Origin: an uncultured Tateyamaria sp.
GTDB lineage: Bacteria; Pseudomonadota; Alphaproteobacteria; Rhodobacterales; Rhodobacteraceae
Assembly (NCBI RefSeq): GCF_947503705.1
Contig: NZ_CANNES010000004.1
Coordinates: forward strand, 268,326 to 332,325
DNA length: 64,000 nt
Reading direction: 5' to 3'
Position 1 is the stretch's first letter, and the number at the start of each line of letters is the position of its first letter. Made by a program: the position numbers and the translations under genes. Shown here in pieces: positions 46,835-55,470 of this stretch. The notes under the pieces were generated by a model. That model saw only the letters and a list, made by a program, of their open reading frames with translations. It did no database searches and was not told where the DNA came from.

Positions 46835-47518
46835 ATGTCGGGGTATACGGTCATGAACATGATGAAAGACGGCGACGGCAAGGGTGCCTCCGCGACGCGC
46901 AGCGCCTATCTGACCTTACGCCAAATGATCCTGACGGGCGAATTGCCTGCGGGCGAAAAGCTCAAGATTGAACAGTTGCGCGCCTTGCTCAAAACCGGCG
47001 CCAGCCCGATCCGCGAGGCGCTGAGCCTGCTGACCTCGGACATGTTGGTCGAGCGTCTGGACCAGCGCGGATTTCGCGCCGCACCCGCCAGCAAGGCCAA
47101 TTTCGAGGAAATCCTGATGCTGCGTTGCACGCTGGAAGATATGGCCTTGCGTGCCTCCATCGCCAATGGCGGCACCGCGTGGGAAGAACGGTTGGTCCTT
47201 TGTCACCACCACATGAACCGCGCCCGTCAAAAGGGCACGCCCGAATTCGAAGTGGCGCACAAGACTTTCCATATGGCGCTGTTGGAAAACAGCGGATTGC
47301 CTACGCTCGAACGCTATTGCGCCCAACTGTATGACCTCAACATCCGCTACCGCTATCTGGCCGCAGGCGGCGCACGGTATCAAAAGCGCGACATCGCCGC
47401 CGAACATAAAAGCGTGCTGGATGCGGCCCTTGACCACGACGCGGACCGCGCCTCTGATCGCTTGCTGACCCATTACCGACTTACTGGCGAGTATCTCGGC
47501 CAGCAGATGGATCACTAA
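46835..47518 (+). CDS. GntR-family regulator with FCD domain
   Basis: A 227-residue regulator with an N-terminal winged helix (LTLRQMILTGELPAGEKLK, TGASPIREALSLL) and a C-terminal FCD ligand domain that has the metal-binding Asp/His pattern (HHHMNRA, HKTFHMALLENS, EHKSVLDAAL). FCD-GntR proteins sense carboxylates. Position between YciI and malonyl-CoA genes suggests control of both arms via the palindrome at 46403. It lies 18 bases after the YciI gene. It resembles MatR of rhizobial malonate operons in context. Confidence 0.9.
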   Translation: MSGYTVMNMMKDGDGKGASATRSAYLTLRQMILTGELPAGEKLKIEQLRALLKTGASPIREALSLLTSDMLVERLDQRGFRAAPASKANFEEILMLRCTLEDMALRASIANGGTAWEERLVLCHHHMNRARQKGTPEFEVAHKTFHMALLENSGLPTLERYCAQLYDLNIRYRYLAAGGARYQKRDIAAEHKSVLDAALDHDADRASDRLLTHYRLTGEYLGQQMDH

Positions 47519-47568
47519 CCCCCGGGGTGCCCGCTTAGGACCCGCACGCAACAGCAGGAGGCCCGCAT

Positions 47569-48855
47569 ATGCAACGCAATCGGTTCTTGGGCGATTTGCT
47601 GTCGCACCTTTTTGACCGACACAACCCTGAGCGCAGCAAGGACGACACGCGCGACATCTACAATCTGTGTCGCGCGTTGATGTCAGCCGAGGGCGAGGTA
47701 TCGGGCTACCGCCTGGCCACGACTGTTCTGGCCCGCTACAGCGCTCTGACCGATGACGAAAAGCTGGCCTTCTTCCAGTTTCTCAATTCCGAGATGGAAT
47801 TTGACGCCGCCCGTCTGGCGGAACTCGCCGCCGACTATGCTTTTGCGCCCACAGACAGCCTGTATCAGGAGTTGACGCAAACGGCCGAACCGCGCCGCCA
47901 GGAACTTTTGCGCCGCCTCAACCAACCCATGGGGGCCACGGCCAACATCGTCGCGATGCGCGTCGATCTGTTGCGGCTGTCGCGCGACCACCCGGACCTC
48001 AAGCGCACCGACAGCGACATGGTGCACCTGTTGCGTAGTTGGTTCAATCGCGGCTTTCTGGTGCTCAAACAAATCAGTTGGGACACGCCCGCGCGCATCC
48101 TGGACAAGATCGTGGCCTATGAAGCGGTGCATCAGATCAACGATTGGGATGACCTGCGGCGCAGGCTTTATCCGCCCGACCGGCGCTGTTTTGCCTTTTT
48201 CCACCCCTCCATGCCCGACGAGCCACTGATTTTTGTCGAAGTCGCCCTGACGACCGATGTGCCCGGCTCAGTCGATCTGCTGCTGAGCGAGGGGCGCACA
48301 CCGATCAGCGCGGAAGACGCGCGGGTCGCAGTCTTCTACTCGATCTCCAATTGTCAAAAAGGGCTGACGGGCATCAGTTTCGGGAACCTATTGATCAAGC
48401 AGGTGGTGGCAGAACTGTCGCTGGAAATTGCGGGGCTTGAGAAATTCGTGACCCTGTCGCCCATTCCCGGCCTCACGACATGGCTGCGCGCGCAGGGCGA
48501 CGATCAGACGGCCCGGGCCATTCTGGATGGACATGCCCCGCCCGAGGATCTGTGCGCCAAGGCAGCCAGCTATTTGCTTGAGGCCGAGCGCGCAGATGGC
48601 CAGCCCCTCGATCCTGTCGCCCGCTTTCATCTGGGCAACGGGGCAGAAGTCCACGCCCTGCACGCGAACGCCGACAGTTCGGCCAATGGCCAGGCGCAAT
48701 CGGCAGGCGCGATGGTGAACTATCTCTATGACTTGTCCGATACCGAACAAAACCACGAAAGCTTTGCCTTGCATGGCAAAATCGCCGCTTCGCGCACGGT
48801 GCGCGCACTGGCCAGCGCGGCCACACCTACCAAGCCCAAGGAACCTGTCACGTGA
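47569..48855 (+). CDS. matA: Malonyl-CoA decarboxylase
   Basis: A 428-residue malonyl-CoA decarboxylase. The N-terminal helical domain is followed by the acetyltransferase-like catalytic domain with AFFHPSMPDEPLIFVEVAL, YSISNCQKGLTGISFGN and FVTLSPIPGL (the Ser region of the catalytic dyad) and the later HLGNGA His. It converts malonyl-CoA to acetyl-CoA and CO2. It overlaps matB by 4 bases (GTGA), as in malonate operons. Confidence 0.94.
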   Translation: MQRNRFLGDLLSHLFDRHNPERSKDDTRDIYNLCRALMSAEGEVSGYRLATTVLARYSALTDDEKLAFFQFLNSEMEFDAARLAELAADYAFAPTDSLYQELTQTAEPRRQELLRRLNQPMGATANIVAMRVDLLRLSRDHPDLKRTDSDMVHLLRSWFNRGFLVLKQISWDTPARILDKIVAYEAVHQINDWDDLRRRLYPPDRRCFAFFHPSMPDEPLIFVEVALTTDVPGSVDLLLSEGRTPISAEDARVAVFYSISNCQKGLTGISFGNLLIKQVVAELSLEIAGLEKFVTLSPIPGLTTWLRAQGDDQTARAILDGHAPPEDLCAKAASYLLEAERADGQPLDPVARFHLGNGAEVHALHANADSSANGQAQSAGAMVNYLYDLSDTEQNHESFALHGKIAASRTVRALASAATPTKPKEPVT

Positions 48856-50351
48856 CGAACACCCTCTATGACGCCCTCGTAGCCAAACACGCTGGAAACG
48901 ACACCCTCTTTCTGGACTGCGACGACGGAACCCAGATGTCTTACGGTGCCTTCGCCAAGCGCGCGGGCCAGATCGCGCATGTGCTGCGCGACGCGGGTGT
49001 GCGGCCCGGCGACCGCGTGGTGGTGCAGGCCCCAAAGCTGGCCGATACCATCGCGCTCTTTGTGGCCACTGTTCAGGCGGGAGGGGTCTATTTGCCGCTG
49101 AACACGGCCTATACGCAAAGCGAATTGCGCTATTTCATCACGGATGCCGACCCACAGGTGATTGTCTGCGATGCCAAAGACGAAATCGACATCAGCGCGA
49201 TTGCGGACACGGTTGGTGCACGCGTCCTGACGCTGACCCAAAGTGGTGGTAGCTTGTCGCGTGCCGCAGATACCTGCCCAGAGGGCTTTGACACAGTGGC
49301 CCGTGGCCCGGATGACTTGGCGGCCCTGCTTTATACCTCCGGCACCACGGGGCGCTCCAAGGGCGCAATGCTTAGCCACAAGAACCTGTTGTCGAACGCC
49401 ATTGCGCTGACCGACCTGTGGCAGATCACCAAGGGCGACAGGCTTATCCACGCCTTGCCGATCTTTCACACCCATGGGCTTTTTGTGGCGATGAACACGG
49501 CGCTTTTGGCGGGCGCACAAGTGCGGTTCATGGAGCAATTCGACCTCGACACGATTCTTGCGGAACTACCCAACGCCACGATGATGATGGGCGTGCCCAC
49601 ATTCTACACGCGTCTCCTGAGCGACAACCGGTTCACTGCCACGCTGACCCAGAACATCCGCCTTTTCGTGTCGGGCTCTGCCCCGCTTTTAGCGGAAACG
49701 CATACAGCGTTCGAGGCGCGCACCGGGCACCGCATCCTGGAACGCTATGGGATGACCGAAACCAACATGATCACTTCAAACCCCTTTGACGGCGACCGGA
49801 TCGCAGGCACCGTGGGCTTTGCCCTGCCCGGCACGGACGTCGAGGTGACCAACCCCGAAACAGGCAGCCCCCTGCCCCGGGGCGAAATCGGGATGATCGA
49901 AGTGCGCGGTGACAATGTCTTTCAAGGCTATTGGAACATGCCCGAAAAGACAGCCGAAGAGCTGCGCGAAAACGGGTTCTTCATCACCGGCGATCTGGGC
50001 ATCATGGCGGATGACGGGCGGGTGTCGATTGTGGGCCGGTCCAAGGATCTGATCATTTCAGGCGGCTACAACATCTATCCCAAAGAGGTCGAGGACGTCA
50101 TCAACGACATGGACGCCGTGCAGGAAAGCGCCGTCTTCGGCGTACCGCATCCCGACTTTGGCGAGGCGGTTCTGGCCGCCGTCACCGTGCGGCACGGCAT
50201 GTCCCTTGATCTTGAGGCGCTGAGGGCGTTTGTGGAACCGCAACTGGCCCGTTTCAAACATCCCCGCCGCTATATCATCCTTGACGCCCTGCCCCGAAAC
50301 ACGATGGGCAAAGTGCAAAAGAACCTTCTAAAAGATCAATATAGCGCTTGA
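48852..50351 (+). CDS. matB: Malonyl-CoA synthetase (malonate--CoA ligase)
   Basis: A 499-residue adenylate-forming enzyme of the MatB type. The P-loop LYTSGTTGRSKGA is at residues 160-172, followed by ERYGMTETN, the hinge GRSKDLIISGGYNIYP and the catalytic Lys in RNTMGKVQ near the C-terminus. It activates malonate (or methylmalonate) with ATP and CoA. GTG start overlaps matA. With matA it turns malonate into acetyl-CoA. Confidence 0.94.
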   Translation: MTNTLYDALVAKHAGNDTLFLDCDDGTQMSYGAFAKRAGQIAHVLRDAGVRPGDRVVVQAPKLADTIALFVATVQAGGVYLPLNTAYTQSELRYFITDADPQVIVCDAKDEIDISAIADTVGARVLTLTQSGGSLSRAADTCPEGFDTVARGPDDLAALLYTSGTTGRSKGAMLSHKNLLSNAIALTDLWQITKGDRLIHALPIFHTHGLFVAMNTALLAGAQVRFMEQFDLDTILAELPNATMMMGVPTFYTRLLSDNRFTATLTQNIRLFVSGSAPLLAETHTAFEARTGHRILERYGMTETNMITSNPFDGDRIAGTVGFALPGTDVEVTNPETGSPLPRGEIGMIEVRGDNVFQGYWNMPEKTAEELRENGFFITGDLGIMADDGRVSIVGRSKDLIISGGYNIYPKEVEDVINDMDAVQESAVFGVPHPDFGEAVLAAVTVRHGMSLDLEALRAFVEPQLARFKHPRRYIILDALPRNTMGKVQKNLLKDQYSA

Positions 50352-50362
50352 CGCGGCACCTA

Positions 50363-50378
50363 TGCGGCCCGGGCCGCA
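50363..50378. terminator. Palindrome between convergent matB and usp genes
   Basis: TGCGGCCC-GGGCCGCA is a perfect 16-bp palindrome able to form a 6-bp stem with a CCGG loop in the 38-base gap between convergent genes. No T-run follows on either strand, so a weak bidirectional terminator is the best guess. Confidence 0.4.
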
Positions 50379-50389
50379 CGCACACCCCG

Positions 50390-50818
50390 TCACATTCGCA
50401 AGACCAGGGTCGACACGGGCGCAAGCCGCGCGATGCGGGCCGAGTTTGGGCCAAGGATCTTGTCGGCCATGTCCGGTTTGTGCGCCCCCACGATGACAAG
50501 GTCCGCGTTGGATTCTTTAATGGCGCGCAACACCTGCTCATAGACCACGCCGATCTCGACGATGTGCTGTACCTGGGTGCGGTCCGGCAACGCGTCCTTG
50601 ACCAAGGCATGCAGCGAATCATTGGCCGCTTCCGCCGCCTCTTTCAGCGTGCCCTCTTTAAAGAAGCTGCCAACCCAGGACGAATTATAGTCCGGCAGAA
50701 CCGTCACGACGCTGAGCGTGGCGCCATAGAATTCGGCCAGATTGCTCGCCTCGATCAACAGATGGCGGGCATCCTTGAGATGGGTCAGGTCGACAGCGCA
50801 AAGAATATGCTGGGTCAT
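50390..50818 (-). CDS. Universal stress protein (UspA), TRAP-associated
   Basis: A 142-residue Usp-fold protein. The C-terminal nucleotide loop reads GAHKPDMADKILGPNSARI, which keeps the last G-x-x-S part but not the usual G-2x-G-9x-G pattern. Usp genes are often linked to TRAP operons; TeaD of Halomonas regulates the TRAP system TeaABC through ATP binding. The gene overlaps the fused permease by 4 bases and is the last of the rpiR-transport transcript. Confidence 0.88.
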   Translation of the reverse strand: MTQHILCAVDLTHLKDARHLLIEASNLAEFYGATLSVVTVLPDYNSSWVGSFFKEGTLKEAAEAANDSLHALVKDALPDRTQVQHIVEIGVVYEQVLRAIKESNADLVIVGAHKPDMADKILGPNSARIARLAPVSTLVLRM

Positions 50819-53415
50819 GCGAGGGCCTCCTCTTGGTCTTGTTCGCGCTTGCGACGCATCTGAAGCATCCAGACAAGCAGCAAGATGGCGAGCGCTGGGA
50901 TATAGAACAATTCCTTGGGCATACGGTCCGCTTCGACGTCCAGTTCCATGACCTCCCAGTCGAAATCGATGCCCAACTGCTCGGACGGGCCGCCAAAGTT
51001 CAGGTTGTCCACAAAGAGCGTGCCATCCTCATCGCGGAACTCGATCCCTGCCCCATCCAACAGGCGCGTCTGACCGTCCGGCCCTGCCGCGCCGAGCGGC
51101 AGGAGATAGCGTGCATCAACCATATCGCCGTTCAGGTTCTCGCCCGACAACCGGACCCTGAGCGAGGCATTGTCATCCGCCGCCGCCGCCATTTCAAAAA
51201 GCTCGGCCCCGGGCCTTTGCTCGAATTCCGGTTGGAACTGGTTCAGGAAATAGCCCGGCTGGAACAGGATAAAGGCAGCGACCAAAAGGGCGGCACTTTC
51301 CCACAATCGAGATTTCACCATGAAGTAATTCATGGTCCCGGCGGCAAAGAGCAGCATGGCGATCAGTGCTACGATAAACACAAACACCGCCTGCACCGGC
51401 CCGACATCGATCAACAGCAAATCGGTGTTGAAGATGAACAGGAAGGGCAGCAGCGCCGTGCGGATCGAATAGAAGAACGCCTGGAAGCCCGTCTTGAGAG
51501 GGTCACCCTTGGAAATGGCGGCCGCCGCAAAACTGGCAAGCCCCACGGGCGGCGTCACATCCGCCATGATTCCAAAGTAGAAGACGAACATATGCACCGC
51601 GACCAGCGGCACAATCAGTCCGTTTTGCGCGCCAAGTTCCACAACAACGCCCGCCATCAACGAGGACACAACGATGTAGTTGGCGGTCGTGGGCAGCCCC
51701 ATGCCAAGGATGATCGAGATCACCGCCACAAAGAACAGCATCGCCAGAAGGTTGCCGCCAGACAGGAACTCGACGAACTCCGCCATGACCTGGCCAATGC
51801 CGGTCAAAGTGACGGCCCCCACGATGATGCCCGCAACGCCCATGGCCGCCGCAAGGCCGATCATGTTGCGTGCCCCTGCAATCATGCCCTCGGCAATGTC
51901 TGAAACACCGTCCTTGATCTTGGCCGCCACGTCGCTCTGCCCACGGAAATAGGCCTTGAGCGGGTTTTGGGTCAGCAGGATGAACAGCATGAAGATCGTG
52001 GACCAGAACGCCGACAGGCCCGGCGATTTCCGCTCGATCATCAACAGATACATCAGCAGCAGGATAGGCATCAGATAGTGGATGCCGGTTTTGAAAATCT
52101 CCTTGGTGGGCGGCAGGTGCTGCATCGACTCAAGGCTCATATCAAGGTCAGGTCCCTGCGCCGCAAAACGCACCGCTGCCACATAGGCCGCCAGCATGAT
52201 CGCCAGGATCACATAAAGTGAGGCACCGCCAAAGGCACTGCCCAGCGCATCCACAATGACACCGGTCAAAAACAGCGTCCCTCCGGCAATCACGATCGAA
52301 ATCGCAATGATAAAGATCGCGCCCAGCATGAACTTGATAGGGTTCATGCGAGATGTACCGGTCATGCCCATTTTCAGGGCTTCAAGGTGCACGATATAGA
52401 CCAGCGCCACATAGGAAATCGCAGCCGGCACAATCGCGGTTTTGACCACTTCCACATAGGAAATGCCCACATATTCAGTCATCAAAAAGGCCACAGCGCC
52501 CATGACTGGCGGCGTCAGCACGCCGTTGATCGAAGAAGACACCTCTACAGCACCCGCCTTGGTCGCCGGAAAGCCCACCTTTTTCATCAAGGGGATCGTG
52601 AACGTACCCGTGGTGACCACATTGGCAATAGACGAGCCAGAGATCAGGCCCGTCGCCGCCGACGCGATCACCGCCGCTTTGGCAGGCCCGCCGCGCAAGT
52701 GGCCGAGGGCCGCAAAAGCCAATTTCAGGAAATAGTTGCCCGCCCCTGCCTGATTAAGCAGCGAGCCGAACAGGACAAAGAGGAACACAAAGCCGCTGGA
52801 AACCCCCAAGGCGACGCCAAATACCCCTTCGGTGGTCAGCCACATATGGCTCATCGCCTTGTTAAAGGACGCGCCTTTCCATTGCACCACTTCGGGCAAG
52901 CCGGACCATGATCCAAAGAAAACGTAGCCGAGGAAGAACAGCGCCACGCCCATCAAGGGGAAGCCCAGCGAGCGGCGCGCTGCCTCAAGCAGCAGGACAA
53001 TGCCGACACCCGCCATGACCACATCCGTGGTGCTGGGGTTGCCGGTGCGTTGGGCCACGCCGCGATAATCCCACCACAGATACGAGGCAGCAATGGCGGC
53101 GACGATGGCCACAATCCAGGCGAGTTTCGGAATATGTGTGCGCGGGCTCGATTTCAGGCCGGGAAAGGCCAGGAAGGCCAGCAACACGGCAAATCCAAGG
53201 TGAATTGCGCGGGTCTGGGTGTCATTCCACACCCCAAATCCGACGATGAAAGGCAGGGGCGAGGCAATCCAAAGCTGGTAAATCGCCCAAGCCAGCGGCA
53301 GATACCAAAGGGCTGCGCGGTCAAACCCACCCGTGGGTACGCGCCCGCCTGTGTCTGCATCCGCAAGGATGTCCTCTAGTGCAGTGTCGTCCCGTTTGGT
53401 CGCTGCATCCGTCAT
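50815..53415 (-). CDS. TRAP transporter fused permease (TAXI type)
   Basis: An 866-residue TRAP permease combining the DctQ-like N-terminal half and the DctM-like half (GMGLPTTANYIVVSSLMAG), the fusion typical of TAXI systems, plus an extra C-terminal soluble extension that begins around residue 740. It imports a substrate with sodium. It lies 78 bases after the TAXI binding protein, with a strong hairpin between them. Confidence 0.93.
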   Translation of the reverse strand: MTDAATKRDDTALEDILADADTGGRVPTGGFDRAALWYLPLAWAIYQLWIASPLPFIVGFGVWNDTQTRAIHLGFAVLLAFLAFPGLKSSPRTHIPKLAWIVAIVAAIAASYLWWDYRGVAQRTGNPSTTDVVMAGVGIVLLLEAARRSLGFPLMGVALFFLGYVFFGSWSGLPEVVQWKGASFNKAMSHMWLTTEGVFGVALGVSSGFVFLFVLFGSLLNQAGAGNYFLKLAFAALGHLRGGPAKAAVIASAATGLISGSSIANVVTTGTFTIPLMKKVGFPATKAGAVEVSSSINGVLTPPVMGAVAFLMTEYVGISYVEVVKTAIVPAAISYVALVYIVHLEALKMGMTGTSRMNPIKFMLGAIFIIAISIVIAGGTLFLTGVIVDALGSAFGGASLYVILAIMLAAYVAAVRFAAQGPDLDMSLESMQHLPPTKEIFKTGIHYLMPILLLMYLLMIERKSPGLSAFWSTIFMLFILLTQNPLKAYFRGQSDVAAKIKDGVSDIAEGMIAGARNMIGLAAAMGVAGIIVGAVTLTGIGQVMAEFVEFLSGGNLLAMLFFVAVISIILGMGLPTTANYIVVSSLMAGVVVELGAQNGLIVPLVAVHMFVFYFGIMADVTPPVGLASFAAAAISKGDPLKTGFQAFFYSIRTALLPFLFIFNTDLLLIDVGPVQAVFVFIVALIAMLLFAAGTMNYFMVKSRLWESAALLVAAFILFQPGYFLNQFQPEFEQRPGAELFEMAAAADDNASLRVRLSGENLNGDMVDARYLLPLGAAGPDGQTRLLDGAGIEFRDEDGTLFVDNLNFGGPSEQLGIDFDWEVMELDVEADRMPKELFYIPALAILLLVWMLQMRRKREQDQEEALA

Positions 53416-53444
53416 ACCATCCCCCGGTTTTGTCTTTTTATTGT

Positions 53445-53472
53445 GCCTCGGCCCGCATCTAGGGGCCGAGGC
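53445..53472 (-). promoter_or_regulatory. Strong hairpin between TAXI binding protein and permease
   Basis: GCCTCGGCCC and GGGCCGAGGC form a perfect 10-bp GC stem with an 8-base loop, 21 bases past the binding-protein stop on the minus strand. No T-run follows on that strand (the next bases are ACAATAAAAAG), so it is likely an mRNA stabiliser or partial terminator, not a full stop. Confidence 0.6.
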
Positions 53473-53493
53473 GTTTGTCAGGTCAAGTGCGGA

Positions 53494-54462
53494 TTACATC
53501 CAGCCTTGCTCAGAGTAGTACTTCGCCGCACCGGGGTGCAGAGGCGCGGACAAACCGTCTTTGATCATGCCTTCCTGCGTCAACGTGCCAAAGGCCGGGT
53601 GCAGTTTTTTGAAGTCATCGAAGTTTTCAAAGATGGATTTGACCAGAACATAAACGACCTCGTCAGACGTGTTGGCATCCACAACGAAGGTGGCTTTTGG
53701 ACCCCAGGAGGCCACATCAGCGTCATTGCCCGGATACAGACCACCGGGGATCGTTGCCGCGGCATAGGCGGCGTTGGACGCCAGAACCTTGTCTGTGCCC
53801 GATGTTGTCAGGTCCAGCAACTTGATGTCGCAGGTCGACGTGGCTTCCATGGTGGAGCCGTTGGGCAGACCCGCGGCCCAGATTGCGGCGTCGATCTTGC
53901 CATCACAGAGCGCTGCGGCCTGCTCGGAAGATTTCAGCTCGGCGGCCAGCGCGAAATCGTCAGGTGACACACCTGCGTTTTCCATCAGAACATCGGCCAG
54001 AACACGCGTGCCCGAACCGGGGTTGCCGATGTTGATCCGCTTGCCTTTCATTGCCATGACGGAATCGATACCGCTATCGGCCCGGACCATCACATGCATC
54101 GGCTCGGAATGGACCGAGAACACAGCGCGCAGATCGGCATAAGGCTCGTCGCCGTCAAAGGCGCGGACACCTTCCATGGCAGCCGATTGCACGTCTGATT
54201 GCACAACGCCAAAGTCCAATTCGCCTTCGCGGATGGTGCGGGTGTTGTAGACAGAACCGCCGGTGGATTCGACCGAGCAACGAATGCCGTGCTCTTTGCG
54301 GCCCTTGTTCACCAGACGGCAGATCGCGCCGCCTGTGGGATAGTAAACGCCCGTGACGCCACCAGTCCCGATCGTAATAAAGGTCTGCTGGGCGCTTGCG
54401 CCCCCCGTCAGAGCCAGTGTCGCGGCCACTGCTGCGCCCGCTAGAATATTTTTCACAACCAT
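53494..54462 (-). CDS. TAXI-family TRAP transporter substrate-binding protein
   Basis: A 322-residue periplasmic protein: signal peptide (MVVKNILAGAAVAAT, cleaved after GGASAQ), then the TAXI family signature TFITIGTGGVTGVYYPTGG. The mid segments GKRINIGNPGSGTRV and GKIDAAIWAAGLPNG are also family marks. GGGAG lies 8 bases before the ATG. It is the ligand-binding part of the fused TRAP system downstream. TAXI ligands include glutamate, but no ligand residue can be read with confidence. Confidence 0.92.
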   Translation of the reverse strand: MVVKNILAGAAVAATLALTGGASAQQTFITIGTGGVTGVYYPTGGAICRLVNKGRKEHGIRCSVESTGGSVYNTRTIREGELDFGVVQSDVQSAAMEGVRAFDGDEPYADLRAVFSVHSEPMHVMVRADSGIDSVMAMKGKRINIGNPGSGTRVLADVLMENAGVSPDDFALAAELKSSEQAAALCDGKIDAAIWAAGLPNGSTMEATSTCDIKLLDLTTSGTDKVLASNAAYAAATIPGGLYPGNDADVASWGPKATFVVDANTSDEVVYVLVKSIFENFDDFKKLHPAFGTLTQEGMIKDGLSAPLHPGAAKYYSEQGWM

Positions 54463-54497
54463 TTTGGTCTCTCCCTTGTTTGGTATGTGGATCGTCG

Positions 54498-55370
54498 TCA
54501 TGAAGTCCAGTTTTCTCCCAGACCGTCAATCTGTATTTCCGCAGAGCGGATCATTGCCTCGGCCTCCGGGCCCACCCGTGCCAGAAGAAGGCTGATGATC
54601 GCCTCCATCAACACCAAAGTGGCCGCATAAGACGAGAAAAATTGGGGACTTTCGGTCCGCGTCACAAAACCGAAATCCGAAAATTGCAGCGCAGGCGAGG
54701 TGCGGCTGTCGGTGATCACGATGGTCGTGGCGCCCGCCTCGCGCGCCACCTTGAGTGCCGCAACCGTACGCCGCGCATAGGGCGATTTGGCCAGGGCAAA
54801 GACAACATCGTCAGACCCCAGCCGCGAAAGGGCTGGCGACAATTCAGTGCCATTGCGGCCAACGGTTTTCCAGTTGGCCTTGAACCAATGGGCCATATAT
54901 CCGAAGTAATCAATGATCCCGGCAGAGCCCATCGCCCCCACTAACAGGACCGTGCGCGCCGCGTGCAGTTTTTCCACCGCAGCGCTCAGCCGATCGGGGT
55001 CAATCGCACTTTGAAGTTCTTCGATATTGGACCGGCAGGCCATGGCCTGGCGCTGCAACACGGTGCTGGCCCCCTGCCCCGAGGTCGTTTCCAGCAGCAC
55101 ATGGGCACGTTCCGAAAAGGGAGAGATCTTGCGCTCCACCGCCTCGCGCCCCTCTTCGCGCATTTGTTCGTAATCCGCATAGCCCAGCACGCGGGCCAGC
55201 CGCGAAAACGTGGCAGGCGATACCCCGCTTGATGCCGCAACCGCGCGCAGCGACCGGGTCGCAATATCCACCGGGTTATCCGCCACATATTTCGCCGCAA
55301 CCTGCAACTTGCCACTCAGGCCAGTGTACGCGCCGTTGATGCGGTCTTCTATGGTTGCGCTGTGGATCAC
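54498..55370 (-). CDS. MurR/RpiR-family transcriptional regulator
   Basis: A 290-residue regulator with an N-terminal HTH_6 domain (about residues 20-85: LRAVAASSGVSPATFSRLARVLGY) and a C-terminal SIS sugar-isomerase fold (SSYAATLVLMEAIISLLLARVG). It starts at GTG 55370, with GGGGG 4 bases upstream. It is the first gene of the transport arm (35 bases before the TAXI gene). Two TGAAAC/GTTTCA inverted repeats lie 18-74 bases before its start, and it probably represses both arms of the divergent locus. Confidence 0.92.
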   Translation of the reverse strand: MIHSATIEDRINGAYTGLSGKLQVAAKYVADNPVDIATRSLRAVAASSGVSPATFSRLARVLGYADYEQMREEGREAVERKISPFSERAHVLLETTSGQGASTVLQRQAMACRSNIEELQSAIDPDRLSAAVEKLHAARTVLLVGAMGSAGIIDYFGYMAHWFKANWKTVGRNGTELSPALSRLGSDDVVFALAKSPYARRTVAALKVAREAGATTIVITDSRTSPALQFSDFGFVTRTESPQFFSSYAATLVLMEAIISLLLARVGPEAEAMIRSAEIQIDGLGENWTS

Positions 55371-55387
55371 GAATCCCCCGTGGATGC

Positions 55388-55404
55388 TGAAACTGAATGT
55401 TTCA
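55388..55404. promoter_or_regulatory. Operator 1: TGAAAC-N5-GTTTCA
   Basis: A perfect 6-bp inverted repeat with a 5-base spacer. It covers the predicted minus-strand -10 (AACATT, 55396-55401) of the rpiR-like gene, so binding would autorepress that gene. The arm sequence fits RpiR-type operators. Confidence 0.65.
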
Positions 55405-55446
55405 ATTGTTTTCCATCTTGTCAACTTTTGAAACAAGTGTTTCATT
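55396..55446. promoter_or_regulatory. Divergent promoters with overlapping -35 boxes
   Basis: Plus strand: TTGTCA (55418-55423), 17-base spacer, TTCATT (55441-55446). Minus strand: TTGACA (55424-55419), 17-base spacer, AACATT (55401-55396). The two -35 hexamers overlap on opposite strands at 55419-55423. Each -10 lies within or beside an operator. Confidence 0.4.
55429..55444. promoter_or_regulatory. Operator 2: TGAAAC-N4-GTTTCA
   Basis: A second perfect inverted repeat with the same arms, its centre about 40 bases (close to four helical turns) from operator 1. It covers the plus-strand spacer and most of the -10 of the catabolic arm, so it would block RNA polymerase there. Confidence 0.65.
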
Positions 55447-55470
55447 CGAGGCAAAGCTGGAGCTTAAAAA

